Part shown: in pieces, positions 11,458-21,475 of the stretch
Position numbering within the stretch: position 1 is the stretch's first letter
Layout: each line of letters begins with the position of its first letter
Assembly (NCBI GenBank): GCA_947561715.1
Contig: OX387199.1
Span: 17,613,001-17,677,000, forward strand
Reading direction: 5' to 3'
Source: Ascidia mentula
Lineage: Eukaryota > Chordata > Ascidiacea > Phlebobranchia > Ascidiidae
DNA length: 64,000 nucleotides
The notes under the pieces: generated by a model
Seen by the model: only the letters and a program-made list of their open reading frames with translations
What the model was told of the DNA's origin: nothing
Databases searched by the model: none
Program-made: the position numbers and the translations under genes

Positions 11458-13214
11458 TGTATGCTGTGGTTGAATTCTCCCAGCATGATGGTGTGGAAAT
11501 AATTCCACAATTATGGTTGGAAAATGAGGGTCAGTGCTGCCGCTGGCCTCCATTTCAAGATAATGCAAAAATTACCAAAGCTGTAAAAAATCAAATACAT
11601 GCACTTCCATCCTGGCCCAAGTATGGCATCGAAAGAATAATGTACCAAACTGGTTAGTCATAAATTTTTTTTTTTACATTTAGCCCATTTTAATGTTATT
11701 TATGCGCAGATTCGTATTTAAAAGCACGTGAGAAATTAAAGTTGGCTGAAGACTTCTCTGATCTTCAAACGGATACAGACCACACTCCAAGAGCAAAGCG
11801 TAAAAAGAGGCAAGAGGATGTTGGCATAGTTTGTATTAAAAGATAAACTGCTGCAGTGTGTGTATGCGGATACTATATATCACACCCACATATCTGTCAT
11901 CACTTTAAATTGTTTATTTAGACCAGTCATCCGATATGATGATGAAGACTCTGAAGATGAATTGCCCGACCCTAAAAAGCGTTCTGCACCAGTTATTCCG
12001 CTGTTAAGGACAAGCAGTGCTGTTACAGAAAGTCAATTAAGAGAGCAACTGCTTAACAATGAAGTAGTTACCTCAGAGAGACACCGAATTTTAAGCTCAT
12101 CTGATGAAACTATCGAGGTTTCCCCATCATCATCAATTGAATCGACAAGAAGGCACTTGAAAAGCAAAACTGCCCCCACACACAGAAATGCTGGTAGGCC
12201 TAATTACACAACACCCACAAGTAAGCGATTTAAATTTTTTTTAAAAAGTGTTTATAATTGGTACCTTGACATGTTTACAGCTGTTGAAAAAAAGATTCTT
12301 GCCAGTTTGGAGCAAATAAAGTTACAAATTTCAAATAACACATCTCTTATTCGATCATTGAACAATGCCAATTCACTGTCGGAGGTATTACTGCCGCCTG
12401 GAATTGAACTTCCTTTGGACAAAATGGAAACTGTAAACACTGTTGAAGAACTTTTATGTGACAGTAAAACAGAAAAACAGCTGGTAAGTTTATCATATAG
12501 TTTATAATGGTTTAGCGGCAAATAAAAACAATGCTAAACTCTCATCATCCATAATGTTGTGTGCATGCTAGACATAAAATTGTTAGTAGAGGGCAATTGT
12601 GTATTCAAATATCCAACTCTACTTTTACAGTGGCACTTCTGTTATTAAATGATGTATTTGTTGCTTGTACAAATTTAGACATCATTCCTCGGCAGCATAG
12701 GCGGAAAAGATGTGGCAAACACAACCAGAAATATCATGTGCCACCTTTTGGCGAATACTGTAGCACAACAATTTAATATGAAGGGTAAAGGTTCAAAGCG
12801 ACCCTTCTTACTTCTGAAGCTGCATAGAGTTGTCCAAAGTAAGAACATAGCAAAACATAGTGGACCGAAATCTACAGAGACTGCTTTGTTAAATGTTCAC
12901 CTAATATTACCAATAATTATTTTTTGTAGATGCTGTTCGGAAAAATCACCGAACAGCTACAGCAACAGGTGCTGAGATTGATGATATTGTTAAAGATTGG
13001 CTGCGCTTCGCTAAAGACAGAGGTGGGGGGCGGAAAGAGAGAGAAAGAAAAAAGTTTATTAACGAGCTCAATGAAAGTGCAGGTCATTACCAGTTTGTAA
13101 AAAACTATGTAATACAATTTGACTTGCCTGTCTGCCTAATATTGTGTGCATTGGATTTGAATTCATGTTTCATCTTGAATAATTTAAATGTAATCTCTCT
13201 GATTTCAGTAAAAT
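11458..13214 (+). CDS. DUF4806-domain protein encoded by the transposon (spliced)
   Basis: Six exons can be followed: from ATG 11458 to about 11653, 11709 to about 11815, 11923-12221, 12281-12483, 12681-12840 and from 12930 to a stop near 13214, with GT-AG borders except that the second donor is uncertain. The product starts MYAVVEFSQHDGVEIIPQLW, continues with a basic, acidic and serine-rich linker, then a helical segment (KILASLEQIKLQISNNTSLI). It ends with a DUF4806-like domain: LPLDKMETVNTVEELL, TSFLGSIGGKDVANTTRNIM, KRPFLLLKLHRVVQ, IDDIVKDWLRFAKDR. DUF4806 has no established biochemical role that I know of. Position 3' of the transposase, same strand and inside the same termini, suggests an accessory transposition protein analogous to the second protein of plant CACTA elements. 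That role is inference. Confidence 0.7.
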
Positions 13215-13669
13215 AAGTAAACTCAAATGTAACTATTACTCTAAGTAAGTAAATTAAACTTTTTCATTGTCAATGGATAAGTCTTATTATTTTTTGCATT
13301 TTATTACAGACACATCTTTGCCGTGATCCCCAAAGAGACTGGGATTATTCGTTTTTAATAAATTTTGTTGCAACAATACGTTGTGTGCTGTTGTTGGCCC
13401 GTTGTAGGCAATTATGATTGTTTGCTAATGTTGGTTCGACGATGGCGAAAGTTTGAGGCATTACTGTTGATAGTTGGGGGCACGTTGGTTGTTCCAATTG
13501 ATGTTCAAAGAATAGTTGGGCCGAGGTTGGTCCAAGGTTTGCGCCAACTGGCAGCCTACCATGGGCCGATGAGCAAAAACACATAACTCCAACGTTGTAC
13601 CGATGAAGTTGGGCCGATTAAAACCAACCGTAAGACCAACGTAATGCCGATCAAAAAATGTTATCTGGG

Positions 13670-14460
13670 TTGTTTGTACACCCCCTAGGACTGGCAGTTT
13701 AGCAGTTAACCTTTGCAAAAAACCCCATGTGCTGACCCGGCAATTGTTTTTGGCAAACAAGAGAAACTGTCACCAGGTGCTCGAAGGCAAATGACCTCTA
13801 AAACTCAATTTTTAGGATTTAATTGTTAGTTACGGCCTTCAAACCAGTGTAGTCCAACTCTATTTTGTCACTTGCCATGACAAACTATTTATTGGCGTGC
13901 CAATATTTTTTAAAGGGATGTTGCTGGCAACAAGTACATAATTTATACAAAAACATTGACTGTAAAATATAAATGGTATTTTTGACGTATGATTTGACCG
14001 AGAGTTAAAACCATTAAAGTCATTGTAATCACGCGTTCAACGCATGTTTAAGTTGTGATTTCCTATAAAACGACAGGGAAAAAAAGAAGAACTAATTTCC
14101 GGTTTAGGTCAATTCCTGTTTGGACAATTTAATGGGAAAAACTTGCCGAGCTGGTGGCAGGTGAAAACATTTTAGCCAGTAGAAGCAGCCACTTTATAGT
14201 TGTGTTATAAACCATGTAATTTGGGCAATGAAGCCACATAGGTAACCAAGGCAACCAAACTAACTGCCTAAATCAAGTTAAAATAAATATGCATTTCTTT
14301 GGCAAATAATAAATAAGGTTAATTTAAACACAAGTGCATTTTTCGGAAATGATAAATAAAGCTAAAATAAGCATAACTACTTTCAGTCATTCGGAAAACA
14401 AAGTCAACCTACACATAATTAACCTATTTAGGACACTTATCTAATCAATCTATATGAGTA
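13670..14460. repeat. Repeat-derived sequence right of the CACTA-like element
   Basis: No gene is seen. The part from CAGTGTAGTCCAACTCTATT (13846) to about 14050 resembles 20992-21200 and, more weakly, 17160-17290. It is a further segment of the dispersed repeat family in which the transposon inserted. Confidence 0.45.
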
Positions 14461-14499
14461 ACTAACGTAATCGACCAACTTCAAGTTGCGCAACAACTC

Positions 14500-14740
14500 C
14501 AAAAAAGGTATCAATACGTGTGGCCAACCGCAGACTATATAAATAGAGCGACTAGTGCCTGCAAAATCAGCGTGTTTAACTGTTGCAGTGCAAGGGTCTA
14601 GGATGTTGGTACTGCTTTAGTACTGTCCATGTTTTGAAGAAACTTCTGTGCTTTGCTGTATTATATTACTGGATTGTCGACAATAAATGGATTTATGAAC
14701 AATTTTGGACTGGTTTAAAGCTTGGTGGATGTATGTGTTT
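14500..14740 (+). promoter_or_regulatory. Promoter-like, possible solo LTR (TATA box plus polyadenylation signal)
   Basis: A good TATA box, CTATATAAATAGAGC, lies near 14536. About 150 bp downstream is an AATAAA (14683-14688). TATA box followed at short distance by a polyadenylation signal is the usual inside of an LTR. An open frame starts at 14705 but has no recognisable domain and runs into the last exon of PDXK copy 2 on the other strand. I find no matching second LTR, so this is a weak call. Confidence 0.25.
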
Positions 14741-14961
14741 AGTCGGGAATTGGAAAATTTAGAAGAAGCACAAACTTGTGTAAAGGAGTTATTTAACTCC
14801 AACAGTAACCTTGAGATAGAGAAGGCAAGTTGCCTACGAGGCCAAGTTGCCATTGGGACTCAGTCGGATCCTTTGGGTGCGAGGCCCGAGACGCAGTTGT
14901 ACCCCACGGTCACTCAGCAGGTGGCGCACCCCGACAGACGCAACCAACTGCAAAGAGATTT

Positions 14962-16889
14962 CTACACGATCTCTCCTATAATTTCTGCACGCACGCAGGT
15001 TTCTGGGTCTTCAATGTGCTTTTTGCTTTGCACAAGACGTAATTCCAAGTTTGCAAAAGACGGTTTCTTGCCAGGACCCACTTCACCTAAGATAAAGAAC
15101 CTTTTTTGTCATGTTTCTGGGTCTCCGCATGACAGGCAAACGTTTTTGTTAAGTGAAAAAAGGTTATACGTACCTTCTGCCATGGCCTGTGTTAACTTTA
15201 AAACGTGTTGCATAGTAGATATAACTTTTTCCAAGGCAAATTTTAAATCGTTGGGGTGGCGATGATACCATGCCAATAACAATGCTGCAAACAGGTCACC
15301 TGACCCAACAAATGCTGCTCCAATCAGTGGCATTTCCAAACGTATTTGCTTCGGTTTTGCATTTCCTATTACCAAGTATGTATATTTGGCTAAAGTAGTA
15401 CAAAGCTGTTTAAAAACATATACATGATTTTTAGCAAAGGCTTTTAGCAACAATGAAATGCATGCACACCTGCAGTAATACTACTTCCATATCCAATGAG
15501 GACATTTGCTCCACCGAGTGTAGAACTGCTGATTACAATAGTTTTTGGTCCTTTGTTGTGTAATTCTTTGACACTTAATAGAGCATCTGTTTCATTTGTG
15601 ATCTTTCTGTCTACACATAAATGCAATGAATGGTTACAAATATAACAAAAAAATACATTTATTTTTAGACTATTATGTTATTATATAATGTTTCTCGTTC
15701 GCCAATTTTTTACCAGTCCCACAATAATTGATTTTTAAATAATAAATTGACTTCCTATGGTTCACAATGCATACTGCTATACCATGATAAATTATTATTT
15801 TTCAATAATACGTTTTGTTGATTATATTATGGTTTAGATATTTTAAATCACTGGCTGTTATAGTCGTTCTGAAATTCTACAGCCCGATAGGTGCAAAAAG
15901 GTTGAGAATCACTTAATAAAATACAATCTATCCACCACTATATATTGTATTATGTAATTCACATAAAAATATCTCGTATTTATCAAAAGATAAACCACAC
16001 ACAAATACCTGTCAGTAATTCAGCCTCAAATTGATTTGGAGTCAAAATGTCAGCAACAGGCACAACCTCATCAAGATAGATTGGCAACAATTCCTCTGGG
16101 ACATACATTTTTCCCTTACCATCCCAAGTATCACCCATCACTGGGTCACAAACTAAAACAAATGTTGAAATGTTGAAATGTTCTCATTATTAAACAACAC
16201 ACAGGCAAAAGTGCAAAAACAATTTATATACAGCAGGGTTCCTTAAAGCTAGGCATGTGAGGTTTACAAAGTTGATTTTCAATACTTTTGGAATACACAT
16301 ACTACACTTGGGCACCAGGGATAAAAGTTAAAAAGTGTCCAAATAAAACACAAAAAATCACAACTTTGAAGTAGTCACAGTAATGATATTGTTGAAACAC
16401 TTACCTACCATAAATAAGTTTTGGATTTTGTTTTTTAAGTTCCTTAATAATTTCCACCATTTTCTTTAGCATTGATTTATCACAACAATAACCTGCAAAA
16501 AATGAAACATTAATTGCATTGAATAGACAAGCTATAATATGCTCAAGATACATTCAATAAAAATAAATATCCCTCACCTGACAGCACATAATCATAATGT
16601 GTAACACCGTTCTTTTTCAAAGTTTCATACAACAATTCAATGTCTTTGCAGTCAATGACTTGTCCATCCCAATGTGGGTAACCAGTGTGATTAGAAAACT
16701 GAACTGAGTTGATAAAATCCACTTCAAAACCGAGCAACTTAAATAAATCAGAAAAGATTTTAGACAGACATCAATAATGTGGTTTATACATAAACATAAA
16801 CTCACTTGCAAGGGAAAGACAGCTGATCGGTTTCCTACATAGCCACGTACTACATGACCTTGAATTGAAAGTACTCGACAAGCACACAT
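14962..16889 (-). CDS. PDXK: Pyridoxal kinase, copy 2 (seven exons, apparently intact)
   Basis: This paralogue has the same seven-exon structure and reaction as copy 1. The start is [20 protein letters not shown] (one Ser to Gly change against copy 1), and the GSGD catalytic loop is kept ([20 protein letters not shown]). The last exon ends EIIGEIV with a TAG stop at 14962-14964. I see no frameshift or premature stop in the exons. Most differences are in introns, where copy 2 has several small deletions, as expected for a segmental duplication under coding constraint. The duplicated block spans roughly 14938-17035, matching 2487-4770, and includes a remnant of the 3' end of MRPS14. Expression cannot be judged from sequence. 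Confidence 0.9.
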
Positions 16890-16984
16890 CACTCTCAAAT
16901 ATGACACTAGTTAATGTTTATTCAAATTATATTTGCTTTACCTAGAGTTGCATCATTTTTCACAGAAAAAAACAAAAAACAAAG

Positions 16985-17035
16985 TAGAAATGTTATTCGC
17001 CGTTTGCACACTACACAACATTGAATTATCAGCAT
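16985..17035 (-). pseudogene. Remnant of the MRPS14 3' end at the duplication edge
   Basis: The stretch GCCGTTTGCACACTACACAA near 17001 matches GCCCTTTGCACACCACACAA near 4728, the last codons of MRPS14. Similarity ends shortly after (ATTGAATTATC against ATGAATGATCC). About 150 bp of the original intergenic DNA is missing between the PDXK start and this scrap. It marks one edge of the PDXK duplication. Confidence 0.65.
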
Positions 17036-17039
17036 ATCT

Positions 17040-18838
17040 GGCCTGTGTTACTCAGCAACTAGGTTCCCCTAATATTTTCTTGAATTCAACACCAACTTGA
17101 AAAATTGGCAGCAACCGATAGAACACAAAAGACTATAATTCAGTTATAAATCTATTTTAAACGAAAATGCGATGACGTTGCAAAACCGATTATAATTTCA
17201 CAAAGAGTAAACAAATATGAGTAACAGACGCGTGCTTGCTCACAAACATTTAGCCATTCCAGTATGACTAATTTCAGTCTCTTTGACACGACCAACAAAT
17301 ACACCAATCACTGTCAAACACTTCAGTCCCATTTCCCGCCGCCGTTTTATTAATTAGTATCGTTTCACATATGTGTAAGAATTTGGTGTGGTTGTTGTTG
17401 ATTACGTGTTCAGCTGCAATTGAATTTGTTTCCTGACTCCTGACTCCAGACTCCAGATAAACCAAACTTGGGTTAGTTTGTTTTATTCAGAATACACCAA
17501 GACACAAGACAGATATGTGGGAATCAGACGTTTTTTGGTCCCACAAGCACGCCAAATGTAGAACAGAATGGTGAAACTACACTAGGCCAAAGCCCAATGC
17601 ACAATGCAGAATGGCGATTCCACGATGTGGAATGAATTCGGGCCACAGAAACCAGAGATTTATAGACAATCACAACAGTGTAAGAATGCCGTCGCGTGAG
17701 CTACGATACTGTCATTATGTGATTACGGTCAATTCTCTCTGGGCAGTTCCAAGAACTGTTATATTCATCTGGGCGGTACAAAACTGCAAGTCATTCTCAT
17801 TACGTCACAGCATAAACGTTACATATGGATGTTTGGTGAATAAATCGATTGCTCAATTGCAAGCATTTAACGCGCACCTGAGCTACAACAGAGGCTCCGA
17901 TAAAAGTTCACAATTGCACCAAAACTTGAAGAACACTACAAACCACATACAGAGTTAAACATGTGGTTTCACGATGTTACGTTCAGCACAAAAACGCGGT
18001 ATGGCGATGTACATGTGGCGTTTACGATAAACCTGGCAATGCAACTAATCAAGCAAAAATTGTTCCATACTTTTCATTATACGCGGTAGGCTAAGTTTGA
18101 AAGGAATTATGAGTTCACAGTGTAGATGCGTGTTCTATTTCAGAAAACTCCGTATAGATCTGACACCATTTCAGAATAAACAATCTTTTATTGAGATGGC
18201 AAAAACTTCACAGACATCAAAACAGCAAAATCCAAGAGTTGAGTTATCAATTTAAGTTCGGTATCGAAATAGTTTGAATGGAATCGAGTTGAATTGTTAG
18301 AGTAATCTGGTCTGAATGGCTGAATGACTGGTTTTTAGACAATGCATTACATCGCTTTTTAAACCCGCTTGCAACTTTCTTTCAAACAATAAACTTCTTC
18401 AAGTTAAAAATGCCTCTAGGTCAAGTCATGATGTGCCAGCGCGCTATAACTGCGTCCAGACAAGGGGGAGACACTGACACGTTTTTATCGGGGTCGCAAG
18501 CGAGTTAATTGTTTTAGAGCGATGGTCGTGAAAGTTTTAAATAGTCGTTCAGTGTTACGTGAATGCGTGAGTAAACGCTCCAGGGTATGAAATTTGCACA
18601 AACATAACATCGGCAAGTAATACAACGTACATTATAAAAATACATATTAAAAATACACATGTGTGTTGACTACAACAGCCAGGCTTGATACATACAACAT
18701 TTTTTGAAGTGTTTATGGGGCGATTGAATCCGAGTTAAATCGCGGGCAACTTTGAATTTCCGGCTTAAGTGATATCGCTGAAACGGTTAAATACTAAACC
18801 ACAAAAGCCACTAGACAATCATTAGCCGCATTATTTGC
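17040..18838. other. Gene-free region left of R1 copy 2
   Basis: No coding exon is supported. The part 17160-17290 resembles 21070-21200 (both include GACTAATTTCAGTC- or AACTAACTTCAGTC-like sequence), so it is probably part of the same dispersed repeat family. The open frame at 17611-17958 has no recognisable motif. Confidence 0.4.
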
Positions 18839-18932
18839 TTCATGGACTAAATCGCATTCGTTGTTGTTGAATCTCGGTTGATGTCAACGAGGAATAATGG
18901 AGTTAAATAGAGAACACATATATGCCTTCCAA

Positions 18933-20710
18933 CATAGAATACTAAAACATGGAATGGAAACTCTTTTTGTCACGCATAAGTAACGAAAAATAAAAAATGC
19001 ATTGGCTTAAATGCTATTTTGGCGTTTTTGGGCGGGGAAAAACTCAAAGTTAATGTAACCAAAAGAATTAATTTAAGTGAAAATCAAGTAGTTTTATCCT
19101 TAATCTTTCAATTATTGAAATTATTGGGTATGTATTAAAATGTTTTATTACTCCTCTTTTTGTAAAGACACATGTTGGACAGATTGTGCAGTACTACTTG
19201 AAGTAGTTTTTGGCCCAAAATGTCAGATTGTAACCTTTGTAAGCCAGATAAGATAGGGCCAAATTTTGCTGCTTTTTTCAAAAATTGTATTTACTTGGGC
19301 TAACCATACTTGAATCTAGCCGTTTTTCATCTTTTATGCAAACAATATTAAATAATAAATAAATGTTGGTAATTATCTAAAAAAATATTGACATAATCAA
19401 ATAAACTATATTGTCATTTTTTATATTCCATAATGGAATATCCATTGGTTCTGAGCAATTCATGCTACATATGAGCCGATGCTCTGTGAATATCAATGAA
19501 CCTGCTTTTGTTGTACTAGTAATCTACTTTATACATTTACCCCACACATCACTGAGTTTTCTATTTGATTTCATTGTAAATATTTGGTTGTGTATTGGCT
19601 TTTTTGTCCGAAAGTTTGATATTTAAGTAATGATTAGTCTAATATCCCTGTAAAGAAAACAACTTGATTGGAAGAAAATTATTTTTGTTAAACTATTGCA
19701 CACAAAACAGAAGTATATTATGTTACTCTAATATTAACACTTGATTGAATGCTCATGGCACAGTTGAAAATATGTAATATTTTGTTGAACTAAACATAAT
19801 TGCCTTTTGTTTTAGCCAAATTGGACCTTAATATATTAAAAATTACTTTTTTTACTAGTCATTTTCTTTTCTTCACCGATCAGTTTCAAGTAAAACACAA
19901 CAGAATTTGATATAGATATGTATTCAAATGCTTCTGAGTATATTCTGAAGAAACATATGTCATGTTGAAGTAAAAGATGAAAGTTTTCAGGATTTGCTCT
20001 CATGCAAACACTTAAATACAAATTATAGTTTCAAGCAATCAACATACATTTTGTCAAGGCTTAACTTTTTTGAAACCGTATTATGCACAGAAATGTTGTT
20101 TTGGGGTGGACTTTACTGGCAACATTTTCGCTTAGCAGTATGAACATGGTGTTGGCGAGGTATTTCCTGATAACAACTGTAATAATAATTTAGTTTATTA
20201 TAATATCTTCATCTCAATTTTCATCAAGATACAGAAATCGAAGAAAAAGCAGTCATACTATCGTTTGTCAACTATTTATGTCAAATGACCTGTTTTTCCA
20301 AATTAAATATTCCCAAACCACCGCAGTACTGTGTGCAGAGATACTGTCCCAGGAAAAAACATAACAAGCAAAGTAGTTGAATTGACATAACAGGCATAGT
20401 GGTTGGCAGCAAAAGCGCGCAATTATTTGTTCATATTTTGGTCCAAAAGGCAGTAGACAGCAAATCGCCGTAAAAAATGATGCAACGCGATTTATTCAAA
20501 ATCATTCACATATTTCAAAAGACGAGGGACCAAACTTCCTATTTCTTTAAAAAAGTTTTAAATTTTATTGTATTTATTGGGTTTTTAAGCCCCCTAAAAA
20601 ACACAAAAATCGCATTTAACCCAATGCATTTTTCATTTCGCGTAAAGTGTTACTCATGCGTGACAGCGCACTTTCAGCGGAGTTTCCATTCCATGTTTTA
20701 GAATTCTATG
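18933..20710. mobile_element. Non-autonomous DNA transposon with long terminal inverted repeats and a 7-bp target duplication
   Basis: The left end (CATAGAATACTAAAACATGG) and the inverted right end (CATAGAATTCTAAAACATGG) match at 19 of 20 bases. Similarity continues imperfectly for about 90 bp, including ATGCATTGG(C/G)TTAAATGC. The element is flanked by CTTCCAA at 18926-18932 and again at 20711-20717; repeat copy 6890-7275 shows the single, uninterrupted site. The 1778-bp interior has no recognisable transposase and only short open frames, so mobilisation would depend on a related element. A 7-bp duplication fits neither hAT (8 bp) nor Tc1/mariner (TA); I leave the superfamily open. Confidence 0.85.
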
Positions 20711-21340
20711 CTTCCAATAAGAAATATTGCATAATGTAACATGAATGCTGTTGTATCAAACCTAATGTTACATCTGCTGGCAATACTTGCATGATAACTT
20801 CCCTGTTTAAACCCCACCTTAATCTTTTGTTTGCTGGATATTATCGTTTGAATTATCCGTTTGTAAATATACACAAAAATATTCCATGATGCACTTGTGT
20901 ATCTAAAAGCAACCAAATGAATTAAAGGACTGATGTCATACATCCTATGTTTTTAAATCCACGATGTTTGTTGTGTTATAACCGTCGCTTTAATCCAGTG
21001 TAGTTCAACTTTATTTTGTCGCTTGCCATAACAAACGAAATAAACATCGACTCTAAATATAAATGATATTTTGGACGTGGCCAAACTGATTATGATTTCT
21101 TTACGTGGAGTAGATAAATGAATAACACGCGTTTGCTTTGCCGAACAATTAGCCATCCCAATACAACTAACTTCAGTCACTGTAACATGCGACACATAAT
21201 ACAATTTTTGTGCTTTATGTGTTAATTTTGTTTAGGCATTTAAAAACTTATCATACAATATCCCTTGCTGTAAAACCCCTGTAGTCTGTATCAAAGTGTA
21301 GACTTTACGTTACACCAATCCCTGTCAAACACAACAGTTG
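20711..21340. repeat. R1 copy 2 (right part) and adjoining repeat segment
   Basis: 20711-20990 continues the R1 repeat interrupted at 18932. 20992-21200 resembles 13846-14050 (CCAGTGTAGTTCAACTTTAT and following). No gene is visible. Confidence 0.65.
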
Positions 21341-21475
21341 TCGCAAGCCATAACGAACTGTTTACTTGCGGGCCGGTATTTATTTACAGGCGGCGTTGAC
21401 GCAGTTTCTTCGTGATGGGAAGGTTCCTCGTTTAGTTCTTGTATGTAATCTTCGCCACTATCTACTTCATCGCCA

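Larger units (their letters stand above)
7899..13669 (+). mobile_element. CACTA/EnSpm-like DNA transposon with two genes, 5.77 kb
   Basis: The ends are CCCAGATAGCA at 7899-7909 and the inverted counterpart TGTTATCTGGG at 13659-13669, so the terminal repeats match at 10 of 11 bases. Both ends are flanked by TT, giving a 2-bp (possibly 3-bp) target duplication. Both subterminal zones are rich in short GTTGG/CCAAC-type motifs (7915-7995 and 13430-13640), as is usual for transposase-binding arrays in CACTA elements. Inside are a TNP2-like transposase (9006-11033) and a spliced DUF4806-like gene (11458-13214), both on the plus strand. The element sits in dispersed repeat R2. Classical CACTA ends start CACTA or CACTG, so these termini are atypical; superfamily assignment rests on the transposase. 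Confidence 0.75.

Noticed and set aside
13345..13760. Overlapping open frames on both strands at the right end of the CACTA-like element
   Set aside because: They arise from the GTTGG/CCAAC subterminal repeats, which are unlikely to be protein coding.
14705..15265. 186-codon plus-strand frame near PDXK copy 2
   Set aside because: Its second half is antisense to the last PDXK exons, and the first half has no family signature.
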